Notes: a model not told the origin generated them from the sequence alone. Positions 33,836 through 44,560 are shown, counted from the first letter of the stretch. The stretch: 64,000 bases of DNA from Fistularia commersonii (GCA_037954325.1 JBBMNZ010000035.1:1068501-1132500); one strand, 5' to 3'. Made by a program: numbers and translations.

Positions 33836-33960
33836 TAATCAGACGTCTTGACAATGAAACCTCTGAACCTCCTGCATGTTTTTGGGACTGTGGGAGGAAC
33901 CCAGAAAAAATGTGAGAAACACAACGCAGAACATGGAGACTCCTCACAGGAAGACCGTAA
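33836..33960 (-). mobile_element. teleost retroelement body, minus strand
   Basis: CCTGCATGTTTTTGGGACTG, TGGGAGGAACCCAGAAAAAA, then CAGAACATGGAGACTCCTCA and CAGGAAGACC. Same junction with the 46-bp array as at 31346, which argues that both copies descend from one already-amplified copy or that the segment is prone to amplify. Confidence 0.7.
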
Positions 33961-35160
33961 ATATGTCGGATATAGCGGACTGCGACGTAGCACTTGTAGT
34001 CCCTTTGCAGTCATGTATGTAAAAATATGTATGCATTAAGTACAGGCATCAACCGTTGTTTCATTTCAACTATTAGCATGTACCTGTTAGCGTTAGCAGT
34101 TTTGGTGGTAATAGATTACCCACTTTCCTTGCTCTCTCTCTCCTGGTTTCTGTAGATCATTGTAAAGAGCGTCTAGACAAACAAGAGATAACAAGCCGGC
34201 ACATGGGTTCATGTGTCCGTGAGCACTGCAGACTTTGGCTGTGAGACACTGTGACACTGTGAGATGCGTGAAGAATGAAGAGTCCTGAGGTGTAAACTGA
34301 GGAGGCCTTTCTGAGTGTTGCATAATTCTAGTTATACTATTTTGCATCTGGATTCCAGAGGTTTCTCACACAGTCCAAACACATCAGGAGGTTCACTGGA
34401 GACCCCGGATCGCCCGGACCCGTGAACGAGAGGGTGAACGGTTGGACTTCTCTCTATGAAAGAAGCTAGTTCCCCATGTTTGGATTAATAGGGGATTATT
34501 TTATCCTATTCCCCTTTTATCTTTGCGACCCCTGAGTCTATTTCCATCCGATTCCGGTGAGGGATTATTTTTACTTGTTGAAGAATTTCCAGCTCTCCGC
34601 TGGACCTCCACTCACCTCCACCCCTCCGGCAACCCCGGTCCATGTATGACGAGTGTTTCTGCTCTCCGCCTGCAGCCCTCCAATCAGTCCTCCTAGCGCG
34701 CACCTTAATCTGGACCTTTCAATCACCATCTTGTTGTCTCGGCGTGCGCGCCGTGGTTCAATTAACCCGCACGGCCCGTCGGCGCCTCTGAGGGTTGCGC
34801 CCTAGCGATGATGGGGAGAAAAAAAAAAAACAAAAAACAAAAAACAAAACAACGGAAAATGGAGGTCTTGCTCCTTTGACAATTGAACCCGCGGCGCGGC
34901 TGGTTAGCGGCGAGGATTTTAATGAGGAGGCAACACGAGGTTTACGGACGCGGGCGGACGGATGCTGACATCTGATCGCCGCCGGCGCATAACGAACAAA
35001 CAGAAAAGCGTCTGTGCTCGGATGGAGATGTTGAAGAGACTGAGAAGTCTCCACCTCTAGTGTGGGCTAGCGTTGTTACTGGAGTAGCATTAGCCAGAAA
35101 AATAGGCAAGCTATTTCTTCTAGAGGCGGTTCATCCCATCACCTGCACGGGACCATTCAG
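33961..35160. other. single-copy sequence
   Basis: No gene recognised. At 34412-34436 a lone GTGAACGAGAGGGTGAACGG motif resembles the tail element. The minus frame at 34093-34347 (84 codons) is not recognised. An A-rich run lies at 34819-34850. Confidence 0.5.
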
Positions 35161-35164
35161 TCGT

Positions 35165-35640
35165 TCATTGTCGATGCAACTATTCCGTAGGACATGTGAA
35201 TGAGAGGGTGGGGTGAAGAGTTGTATGCTTCTGTAGAAAGTGTGGATGAGAGGGTGGGGCTGAAGAGTTGTATGCTTCTGTAGGACACGTGAATGAGAGG
35301 GTGGGGTGAAGAGTTGTATGCTTCTGTAGGCCATGTGAATGAGAGGGTGGAGTGCAGAGTTGTATGCTCTGTAGGACAAGTCGATTGGATGGCGGGGTGA
35401 AGAGTTGTATGCTTCTGTAGAAAGTGTGGATGAGAGGGTGGGGTGAAGAGTTGTATGCTTCTGTAGGACATGTGAATGAGAGGGTGGGGGTGAAGAGTTG
35501 TATGCTTCTGTAGAAAGTGTGGATGAGAGCGTAGGGTCAAGAGTTGTATGCTTCTGTAGGACATGTGAATGAGAGGGTGGGGGTGAAGAGTTGTATGCTT
35601 CTGTAGGACGTGTGGATTGGATGGCGGGGGGGAAGAGTTG
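35165..35640 (+). repeat. 46-bp minisatellite, plus-strand orientation
   Basis: About ten units reading GTGAATGAGAGGGTGGGGTG, AAGAGTTGTATGCTTCTGTA, GGACAT. This is the reverse complement of the arrays at 31165 and 33385, which gives a pair of inverted arrays about 1.3 kb apart (33835 to 35165). Confidence 0.95.
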
Positions 35641-36040
35641 TAAACCAGGCCATCAGGAGCAGCTCAGGGGGTTCAGCATCTCGCCCGAGGACACCTCCGC
35701 ATGCAGACAGGAGGGGCAGGAATCAAACCATCAACTCTCCAGGCGCAGGAACGTCACTGTCAATGTCTCAATCGCAGGTGTCCCTCCAAACAGGAAGAAG
35801 GTTCTAATCCAGGACCCTCCTAGGATCTCTTCGTATCCATGTTCTTCCTGCGCATGCTTGGGCTGTCACCAGAATCTCCACATGCCCCTGCCCTGATTCT
35901 CCGTCTTCCTCCCGTAAGAGTCCATTGAAGACTCAACATTAACCGAAGGTGCCAATGAGGCACCCTGTGACTGACAGGTGTTAAATCCGACCCATCGCAA
36001 CATGGAAGGGAACATGGAGACTCTGGTTCGAGGCCCAAAG
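35640..36040 (-). mobile_element. second teleost dispersed repeat plus tail element
   Basis: CAGCTCAGGGGGTTCAGCAT, CTCGCCCGAGGACACCTC, GCATGCAGACAGGAGGGGCA and GAATCAAACCATCAACTCTC match another common teleost repeat with a tRNA-like GAATCGAACC segment. A degenerate CTGACAGGTG motif and GGAACATGGAGACTC follow at 35970-36020. Confidence 0.55.
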
Positions 36041-36845
36041 TGAGCATGGACCCACTTGCCCGTCATGGACGAATTCGCTTCCAACAGCCGAGCAAGTAAA
36101 GTGTGTTTGGTCTCTATGCGTTGTGTGTATTTGTGTGTGTGTGTATGTATGCTAATTTTCATTTAGCAGTGTTTGTGGAACCCCTCCGCCCCCATCTCTT
36201 CCGCCACCGCCATAATTAATCCAGCACTAACAACTCCTCTTCAGATTCGCCACCTGAGTGTGGGGCGCCTTTCCTGTAGAGAGCCAACAATGGGATTTAA
36301 AATGAACACGAGTGAAGCCTTAAGTTTAAAACACACACCTCGACACACACTCCGTTTTAAAAGTCCTCAATGGAGAGAATGGTTCGGCGACACTGTTGAG
36401 GTCTTCGCCTGCCAAAGCGTGAAAAGAGCCGGGATTGGTGGATCGGCACTCCGCGGTGGGGAATGCTGGATTTTCACTCAAGATAAGATGCTTGGATTGT
36501 ACCTGACGGGTCGGAGGAGAGGTACTGAAGAAGTACAAGTACCCCAGGGTATTGCTTTCGTGTGAGGGTAGAGCGGAGCAAGTACTGGACGGGAGTTGCC
36601 CGTGGAGTGAGCGCTCTCCACTTCTACAAACCCCTTCACCAACTGGTGGATCGCATCCATCAACCGCACACCGATGGCGGCAGAGCTGCTGTACAAGGTG
36701 CTCGCCGGGCCAATCAGGAGCAACTTGGGTATACGGTGTCCTGCCCATGGATACTTGAGCATACAAATGTAGCCAGGAATCGAACCGTCAACCATCCAAT
36801 GGGAGGGGTCAGTGGCAGGGGCGCTGCAGAGGTTAGTGGTTAACT
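36041..36845. other. mostly single-copy, with a repeat remnant at the end
   Basis: Unique DNA to about 36690. From 36740 the sequence CTTGAGCATACAAATGTAGC, AGGAATCGAACCGTCAACCA and TCCAATGGGAGGGG resembles the second repeat family at 35640. The 130-codon plus frame at 36173-36565 is not recognised. Confidence 0.45.
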
Positions 36846-36849
36846 CCAT

Positions 36850-37090
36850 CCAAGTCCTGACTCTCAGCTGTGGTCATGAACTCTGAGCCACATGACCCAA
36901 GAGCATGAGGTCCAAGCATACAAGTGATGGAAATGCAGGAGGAAAAATCTCTGAGGTGGAACTCAAAGTCCACCCGCTACTCCCTCATAGGAGGGGTCGG
37001 TTGAGATGGTTTGGATATCTGGTCAGAACGTATCCTCCACCTTCTGCTGGAGGGGTACCAGGCACCACCTGCAGGTTCCAGGGGTATTAA
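36850..37090 (+). pseudogene. LINE reverse-transcriptase C-terminal fragment, RTE-like
   Basis: Nucleotides from 36865 (CTCAGCTGTGGTCATGAACT) align well with the ...TYGHELWVMTE-type coding region of an abundant fish LINE. Downstream the frame at 36905-37090 reads EVELKVHPLLPHRRGRLRWF and GYLVRTYPP, the family's xPLLLHIxRxQLRWFGHLVRMPP-type segment. An internal piece is missing between the two parts, and the frame breaks. Plus strand. No intact ORF, no active element. Clade assignment (RTE-like) is from memory and moderate. Confidence 0.7.
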
Positions 37091-37560
37091 ATCCCCCCCA
37101 TCTTGATGCATAACGGGTGAAGATACGAGATGGCGAGTGGTGCAGCGCCGTTCCGCTTCCGCCAAGCAGAGGAGCAGCAGTTGTAGCCTCCCTCGCCTCA
37201 TAGCAAGGAGGTTCCAGTGGATGAGTCTCCTGCAGAAGTTCTCATGGTGCTCTCTTGGTTCTCCCCATGTTCTCTCCAGGTTCTCCTTCGCCCCCCCTTT
37301 CGGTGCAGAAGCAGTTACTAAAGCTCTAACCAAGGAGACAGAAGGTTGAAGGTCCTAATCCAATGTCCAGCTTGGTTCCCTCCACGTCTTACCTTCAAAA
37401 AGTCCCTTAATTTAGCTGAAATGCTAAGCTAATCCAAACCCCTTTAGCAGGCCGACCGGTCAAACGGGGAATTAGAGGTTTGTTGCGGCTGCAGGTTGAC
37501 ATTTACCGCCTCGTGTTTGGAGGAGGTAAATACAATTAACCAGAACAAATGCTCCTGACC
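37091..37560. other. single-copy sequence
   Basis: No gene recognised. A GGTTCTCCCC-type segment at 37240-37290 is a likely scrap of the tail element body. Confidence 0.45.
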
Positions 37561-38180
37561 TTCTCACCTCCACGTTGGACTGGAGACACCTTTGGGTCTC
37601 CAGTCATGAGGACTCCCTCGCCGACAGAAGGCTCCTTCGTGGAAAAAGCTGCAGTTTCTCACCAGGTTCTCCCACGATGTTGAAGGCAGGATGTAGAAGT
37701 AAGAAGGCTCCAGGTTTTGAGTCAGTGTCCTACTAGGTTCTCCATGTGCTCCTGGTTGGGTTCTCCCCGGGTTCCCCGTCTTCTTGTGCAAGGACAGTAT
37801 GGAGAACTCAAGCAGCGAGAAGTCCCCAGGTTGTGCTCCAGTGTCTGAATGGGTTCTGCAGGATCTCCACCTGCTCGGGTTCTCCAGGTTCTCCTGCAGT
37901 CCATGAACAGCCAGCATTTTCATGGAAGGTGTGAATGAGAAGGTGAGTGGATCGTTGTCTCCATACGCTGACCCGTGATTGACAGGTGACCCTGTGATTG
38001 ACAGGTGACCCTTGATTGACAGGTGACCCCGTGATTGACAGGTGACCTCCATGATTGACAGGTGACTCCATGATTGACAGCTGAACCCCCATGATTGACA
38101 GGTGACCCCATGATTGACAGGTGACCCTTGATTGACAGGTGACCCATCCATGTTAAGCCCCGCCCCTCACCCAGTTCCAG
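37560..38180 (+). mobile_element. teleost retroelement tail with internal array
   Basis: GGTTCTCC-rich body (37660-37900), GTCCATGAACAGCCAGCAT, GTGTGAATGAGAAGGTGAG (37930-37948), TGATTGACAGGTGACC array, then TTAAGCCCCGCCCCTCACCC and a degenerate end. It is collinear with 12585-13065, including the position of the amplified motif. Confidence 0.7.
37975..38150 (+). repeat. 17-20-bp TGATTGACAGGTGACCC array
   Basis: Nine units, all with the exact decamer TGATTGACAG (PBX:PREP/MEIS composite site). The spacers GTGACCC, GTGACCCTG and GTGACCTCCA vary, so site-to-site spacing is 17-20 bp. Units here are more alike than those at 12795-13062, which suggests more recent amplification. Confidence 0.95.
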
Positions 38181-38698
38181 CCGGTGTCGCCTCTTGCAAG
38201 GAGCAGATGTTGAACAAGCAGTAACGTCATCTTCTTCTCCTTGAGGCGGTCCCTTCAGGTGTCGGCCAATCGTCTCTCTCTCTCCATCTTGCCCTCGGCC
38301 AATCAGCTGCCTCCATCCCCCCCCCCCCCAAAAAAAAAAAACAGAATCATGCGCAGGATTGTAAACGGTCTAACTTTCACGGCTCGGTGGCACCTCTTCA
38401 TTAAGGGGACCGGATTTCCTCTTCCTCTTCTTCTTCCTCTTCCTCCTCACCTCCAGATAGACCACGGCCGTGCACGTTGGATTTCGCCTCGTGCACAGAC
38501 GGCCGCCGTCGACGCACAGCTGCAATTAGGACGATGGCGTGCACGCCATATGCCGCTCTGCAGCCCCCTGCCCATTACTCTGCAGGGCCTTTCCGCTGTG
38601 TGTGTGTGTGTGTGGGTGAGTGTGTGTGTGTGTGTGTGTGTGTGGGGGGGGGGTGACGCCGCTGGAGTGGGCTGAAGTACCGAGTGTCGCGCCTCTCG

Positions 38699-38730
<32 letters not shown>

Positions 38731-38879
38731 AGAAAACATGGCCGGCAGCCACGAGCGATGTCCGGAAAATGAATAATAAAGCGTGTAAGCCCTCCAGCGA
38801 GTGTGTGTGTGTGTGTGTGTGTGTTCAAGCGGTCATGTGCACGGATTCTTGGCTGACCGTGCACGTAACCCCCCCCCCC

Positions 38880-38918
<39 letters not shown>

Positions 38919-39005
38919 CCTGCAGGGCCCTTCTTTTCACGGCTGTCACTTCTCAGATATCCACTTCCTTCCTCTTCCCGTCCGTCCGGTCGCATTCTGT
39001 TTTCC

Positions 39006-39053
<48 letters not shown>

Positions 39054-39765
39054 CCTTATGACGCCGCCGATACCGGGGTTATTTGACTTTGCTCCGCTAA
39101 GCAAGCGCTCGAGGGGAAATTACAAACAGCTCTTTAAATTCAAGCCGATTCACCGGCGCGCTAATAGAACTCCTGTTCAGTCCATCAGGCGCGAGGAGCC
39201 CCCGAGATTTGGGGGCGTCGGTCGGAGGAGGAGGGGGGTCTCCGTTTTATAACTCCATTTAAAGGTTGAAAACAACCATCGGCGCCACTTCGTTAAATTG
39301 AAAGCAATCTTATCGCAGAAATCTGTAATTACTTCACGGCGGCGATGGGAGGAGGCGGCGTCGCGTTTCGAGGGAGGATCCGGATTCGGGCCGTAAAGCG
39401 TCGGTGTTCCTTTTTGCGCGGAAAAATAAACAACGAACCCCCCGATTTTTACGGGGATTCTCGCAAAAACGGGAATAAAAAAGCCCCCGGGCCGCGGACC
39501 CCGTGGAACCCCCGCCCGTCGCCGTGGAGACGGGAGGCCGACGAATCGGAAACGGCGCTTGAACGACACAAAAAGAAAAAAAAATACGCTGCAGCCCGGA
39601 CCTAAATCACCCGCGCGGCATCTGGTTGCCGCGGCGATGAACGTTTAACGGCGACGGGACAGATGGGGAGTTTTGTTTAAAGAAAACGCAGGAATACTTA
39701 TTAGGTTTGGGGGGTTGGGGGGGGGGGGGTTGTTCAACTAGGAAACGATACGCTAAGATTGGTTT
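38181..39765. other. single-copy sequence with many CA/TG tracts
   Basis: TG/CA tracts at about 38599-38644, 38700-38726, 38801-38824, 38883-38917 and 39010-39052, often with G- or C-runs. A perfect 16-bp palindrome lies at 38534-38549. The block 39060-39640 is tract-free, CpG-rich and has homeobox-like cores (CTGTAATTACTTC). A G-run lies at 39708-39730. Frames here are CA/TG artefacts or unrecognised. Confidence 0.5.
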
Positions 39766-39769
39766 GGTT

Positions 39770-41220
39770 AAGTTGAATTGATTCACTTATGTTCAATTTA
39801 GCTTTGTTTCAGTTCAGTTCAGTTCAGCTCAATTCAGTTCAGTTCAGTTCAGTTCAGTTTTAAATCAGTTCAGTTAAATTCAATTCAGTTTAAATATATT
39901 CAGTTCAGATCGATATTTTAAGATCGTTTAGGTTAAGTTGAATTGATTGAGTTATGTTCAATTTTAGCTTTGTTTCAGTTTTATTTCAATTCAATTCAGT
40001 TCAATTCAGTTCAGTTCAGTTCAGCTCAGTTCAACTGAGTTCAATTCAGTTCAGTTTGAAATCAGTTCAGTTAAATTCAATTCAGTTTAATTATATTCAG
40101 TTCAGTCTAAGTCAGTTTAGTCAGTTTAGCTCAACAGTAAAGACAGACTTGATGTAAAAGACTCGGAAACGATATGTTAAGATAGTTTAGGTTTAGTTGA
40201 ATTGATTCACTTATGTTCAATTTAGCTTTGTTTCAGTTCAGCTCAGTTCAGTTCAGTTCAGCTCAGTTCAATTCAGTTCAGTTCAGTTCAGTTCAGCTCA
40301 GTTCAGTTCAGTTCAATTGAGTTCAATTCAGTTCAGTTTTAAATCAGTTCAGTTTTAAATCAGTTCAGTTAAATTCAATTCAGTTAAATTATATTCAGTT
40401 CAGTCTAAGTCAGTTTAGTCAGTTTAGTTCAACAGCAAAGTCAGACTTGATGTAGAAGTTTGACTCGGAAACGATATGTTAAGATCGTTTAGGTGAAGTT
40501 AAATTGAGTTATGTTCAATTTTAGCTTTCGTTCAATTCAGTTCAATTCAGTTAAATTACATTTAGTTCAGTCAAAGTCAGTTTAATCAGTTTAGTTCATC
40601 GGGAAAGAAAGATTCCATGTAGGAGTTTAACTCAGAAATGACATGATAAGATCAATTAGGTTAAGTTGAATTGATTCAGTTGAGTACAGTTAAGCTTCGT
40701 TTCAGTTTAGTTCAAATCAATTCGATTCAGTTCAGATCAATTCAGTTCGTTCTCTCAGTTCAGTTCAGCTCCGTTCAGTTCAGTTCCATTCAGTTCAGTT
40801 CAGTTAGATGTTATTCAGTTCAGTTTAGTTTTGTGCAATTTAATTCAGTTCTGTTCAACTCTGCTCAATTCAGTTCAGTTCATGTTAATTTAGTTCAGTT
40901 CATTTCAGTTCAGTTAGATTTTATTCAGTTCAGTTTAGTTTTTTGCAAGTTAATTCAGTTCAGTTCAACTCTGTTCAATTCAGGTCATGTTAATTTAGTT
41001 CAGTTCAGTTCAGTTAGATTCCATTCAGTTCAATTCCATTCAGTTCAGTTCAGTTAAATTTTATTCAGTTCAGTTTAGTTCAGTGTAAGTTGATTCAGTT
41101 CAGTTCAGCACCGTTCAGTTCAGTTCAGTTCAAGTTAATTCAGTTCAGTCCAGTTCAGTTCAGTTCAGTTCAAGTTAATTCAGTTCAGTCCAGTTTAGTT
41201 CAGTCCACTCCAGTCAAGCT
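39770..41220 (+). repeat. (TTCAG)n pentanucleotide array with longer order
   Basis: About 1.45 kb of degenerate TTCAG/TTCAA pentamers. A non-pentameric header (TTAGGTTAAGTTGAATTGAT, TTATGTTCAATTTAGCTTTG) recurs at about 39755, 39925, 40180, 40485 and 40655, so pentamer blocks of different length alternate with a shared header. The 128-codon frame is a Gln/Phe/Ser repeat artefact. Confidence 0.95.
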
Positions 41221-41735
41221 AAGATCAAATCAGTTCACATTCATTTTTATATTTCCCGTCAATAATAACGTTCCCGAGCTCCACCGGGTTCCTTTGTTCA
41301 CCTGAATCACCAAAACGGCGTCCTCTTCCGACGCCGCTCGTCCGTCCGTTATCCGCCGTGAACCCGCGGGCTTTTGTCGGGCGCCGTTCCCTCCCTTCTC
41401 CTGCCGGGCGATGATGGATGCCTCCTCGCGCTCGGGGCCGCGATGGCGTCGGACCCTGGAGGACGGCCGGCGAGCCAGAACCGCTCATTAGACTCATCAT
41501 GGGAAACTAATGAGGATGAATCGTGTCGCGGGGAGGGTTTCAAAACCTCTGCTCATCTGTTACACCCCAAAGTAGTTCTCTCACACACACATTTACGGCT
41601 CTATTTGTTCTTCTTGTCAAATGGAACAAATGGAAGGTTCTCCACGGTGAGGCCCGCCATCTTCCCCTCCGCCTAGGGGGCCAATCGGAGCGGCCGCTGG
41701 GGCGAGGGGGCGGGGCTTGACCCGGGCGGGACGCC
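41221..41735. other. single-copy, CpG-rich sequence
   Basis: Unique DNA with ATTAG/TAATG cores around 41485-41515. Overlapping frames on both strands are unrecognised. No gene. Confidence 0.45.
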
Positions 41736-42000
41736 TGACAATCACAGGGTGCAGAGACGTCCACACCTACAAGGGAGACTTCAGTGGACCTGTGACCGAA
41801 GATGGACAACCTGGAGAACCTAAGGGGGAGAACCTGGAACCTCCACTGAGAGGAACCTCATGGGAACATCTGATGGAGCCTGGTACCTTCTTCCTATCAG
41901 GTTAGAGTTCTCACTGTCTTGGAATCCCAGGAGGGAACATGGGTGGAAGAACCTGGGGAGAACATGGAGACTCCACTGGTAGGACACTTGAGTAGAACCT
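41735..42000 (-). mobile_element. teleost retroelement tail, minus strand, degenerate
   Basis: CGCCTGACAATCACAGGGTG, then GGAGAACCTAAGGGGGAGAA and GGGGAGAACATGGAGACTCC. The body is partly duplicated locally into GGAACCT/GAGAACC repeats. Confidence 0.55.
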
Positions 42001-42735
42001 TCTTACTGTCTACTGTGCCACTCCTCCATTTTCTCCACCCCTTGCAATCATGTCATACATCTCCACCACCTTCCCTTCACCTCCACCCGCCCCTTCTTCT
42101 CCACCCGTGCCCCCCCGCCCCAACCCCGTGCTCTAGGAGTCCACGGCGCAGAACTTGTATGCTTGGGCGAGCGGGTGCAAATCCCCCTTGTTTTTGGGGT
42201 TCGCCTTGCTCTGTGAGGGCTCGCGCTCCGGGTAGCCTAAGCCTGTTGCCTCCATCCGCCCCCTCCAATCACCCCCGGCCAGAAAAAAAACACAGACGCC
42301 GTTTAAACGTCTTTTTAATATAACCTTAAACTCCAGATACGAGTCTTCATCTGCATCATACCGCAGCAGATGGGGCCTCCCGGCGCCTCCATCTTCTTCA
42401 TTACTCCGCCTAATTCAAATCCACGATGGTCCTGGGACTATCAAGCCTTCTGTGTCATTTAATTACGGGTGTATGAAATGAGGCCCCTCCACCTCCACCT
42501 CCACCACCTTAATGTTTCCTGGAATTGATCGGGGAGCGGGAGCTCATCACGTCGCGCCGCCGAGCCATCGCAGGCGCTCCGTCGCGCTAATGGACCGATT
42601 CTGGACTATTAGCCGTAGGAAGAGGCAGGAAGTTGTGGAGGTGGGGGAACATTGAGGGGGGACACGAGGCGGCGGGGAAGCAGAAAGAAGTGTGAAAGTG
42701 TGAGGTAGAAGAAGGAAGAGATGCTACAAGGAGCA
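42001..42735. other. single-copy sequence, candidate regulatory island
   Basis: CCACC-rich pyrimidine DNA at 42010-42120. A tract-free block at 42330-42600 contains GTGTCATTTAATTACGGGTG and GGAATTGATCGGGG. No gene is recognised. Confidence 0.4.
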
Positions 42736-43190
42736 TACAGATTCAAGGGGTTCCCTTTCCAGGGTTCTTGGTGGAAAATGGGGAACCCAAGCACAACCTG
42801 GGAGAACCTTGGAGAACTTCGGGGAACCTGGTAGGACCCAGAAGAACCTGGAGAAGCTGGGAGACCCCAAGAGAACTTGGGAGAATCGAGGAAGACCCAT
42901 GGAGAACCTGGTAGAACCGCCTTCTCCACCTCAAGGAGGCCTCAGGGTCTCCAATCTCACTGGTTCCGATCAAGAGAACGACTAGGTTCCCTCCACCTGG
43001 AGTCTCCATGTTCTCCAAGAGCCTGTCTGGGTTCTCTCTGGATGTTCTCTCCTTGATCTCCTGCATGGGTTCTATCCAGGTTCTCACCTGCAACAAGAAG
43101 ACTCCATGTTCTAAGCTGGCGTCCAACACGGCTCTCCTCACAAGGAGTCTTCACGTTCTCCTCCCCATCTACCTTGGATCTCCATCTTCT
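42735..43190. repeat. two degenerate repeat bodies head to head
   Basis: 42760-42920 is GAGAACCTGG-rich (minus-strand body). 42980-43190 is GGTTCTC/CCATGTTCTCC-rich (plus-strand body). The two halves are imperfect complements around about 42950, so a long imperfect hairpin is possible. Confidence 0.65.
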
Positions 43191-43514
43191 CCATAGAACA
43201 ATCTGCAGGGAGGAGGGTCTCCTGGGTGGACCTTCTGAGGTGGAGGACATCACCGACCTTCACCGACCTCCTCCGACCTTCACATCTGGACGGCGAGCTC
43301 GCAACAACAATCCACCAGATGACGTAGCACCACATCATGAAGGTCTCCAGACCTCCTGGTCTCCTCTGCTCCTCCATCTCTTCTGCTTTTCTTCAGACAG
43401 AAGATGGAAGTGGACCTGGAAGCTCCTCCTGCAGCCGGCGGCGGCGGCGGCGGCGGCGGCGCAACGCCATCCATAATGCATCACTCCCCGGTGGAGGGGT
43501 GAGAATTTGAAGTT

Positions 43515-43575
<61 letters not shown>

Positions 43576-43682
43576 CGAGCAGACAAACAAACCGTCCAGA
43601 TCGTGATCGGGTTTTAAGCTCCGCCCCCCCGTCAGGATCTTCGGTAAAAACGCTCGTGATGTTCATCATGTATTCTGGTGGA
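43191..43682. other. single-copy sequence with a (GGC)n and a long CA tract
   Basis: (GGC)n at about 43436-43461 and (CA)n at 43518-43575 with CG interruptions. A degenerate CACCGACCTTC repeat lies at 43245-43285. No gene. Confidence 0.6.
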
Positions 43683-44085
43683 GGAGCCTATCTCAGCTGT
43701 CATTGGTGGAGGACGGGAGGCGGGGCCTCAACTGGACCAATCGCAGGGCGACGTTTAGACACATGCAACCATTCACTCGTTCATTCAAATATCGAAACCT
43801 ACAACCGTTCACGCTCTCGTCGTGTTTTCATTCGACGCCTACGACTACCGTTCCGCCTCTTCCTGGTTAAGCCCCGCCCCTCGCCGCCAGCGCCAGCTGT
43901 GATTGGCTCCAGCGCCGTCATAGACGATGAATGGATGAATGAATGAACCGATGTTCTCCTCAGGTTCTTCTCTGTTAACATGAGAAGGTCGCCACGGTGA
44001 CACGTCGCCATCCGCCGGTGATTGACAGGTGTTAGGCTCCGCCTCCTGCTTCGCTGTGATTGGCTGCGGCTCCTGGCCTGCTTTG
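43683..44085. mobile_element. cluster of three retroelement tails, one inverted
   Basis: 43683-43800 is a minus copy (GAGCCTATCTCAGCTGTCAT, GGGAGGCGGGGCC, CAACCATTCACTCGTTCATT). 43863-43955 is a plus tail (TTAAGCCCCGCCCCTCGCC, CAGCTGTGATTGGCTCCAGC, GAATGGATGAATGAATG). 43955-44080 is a second plus tail with TGATTGACAGGTG. A head-to-head arrangement of tails. Confidence 0.65.
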
Positions 44086-44089
44086 ACTG

Positions 44090-44152
44090 ACACCTTTGAC
44101 CAACATAAGCTCACGACCGGACACGCACCAACACACACACGCTGGCGGCAAA

Positions 44153-44206
<54 letters not shown>

Positions 44207-44296
44207 CAACACAAGCCTGTTAAACGGCGTGAACGAGGCGCCTACGAGCGCACGTACCCAAACACCTCCATCTATATTCATCGCCTCCGCCCGAGG

Positions 44297-44356
<60 letters not shown>

Positions 44357-44493
44357 TCCATTTTATAAATAATGGCTGGTCCTCCGGGCCCAGGCTTTTA
44401 TCCCTCCCCTCTTCCCGTAGTTTTCCCGCGAGGCTGCTTCGCCGCCAAGGTGCACGTCGGGGAGCGCTGCTGTATTTATTTCAATTTATTTCC

Positions 44494-44544
<51 letters not shown>

Positions 44545-44560
44545 CCCCTGCCAGACAATG
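44090..44560. repeat. TG and CA tracts in opposite orientation
   Basis: (TG)n at 44155-44205, (CA)n at 44298-44354 and (TG)n at 44495-44539. The first two can pair as inverted repeats about 95 bp apart. Confidence 0.95.

Noticed and set aside
33207..33915. 186- and 194-codon plus-strand frames with histidine/serine/threonine repeats
   Set aside because: Artefact of the 46-bp minisatellite. Since 46 is not a multiple of 3 the peptide repeat cycles through three frames.
35640..36840. Possible tRNA gene, from GAATCGAACC-like B-box sequence (reverse complement of GGTTCGATTC)
   Set aside because: No cloverleaf can be drawn around it, and flanks match a dispersed teleost repeat with a tRNA-like segment.
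39770..41220. Possible telomere-like repeat
   Set aside because: Vertebrate telomeres are TTAGGG. The unit here is TTCAG and degenerate.
43436..43461. (GGC)n tract as a polyglycine/polyalanine coding exon
   Set aside because: The enclosing frames are interrupted by a long CA tract and show no other coding feature. The same holds for 8226-8248 and 29552-29573.
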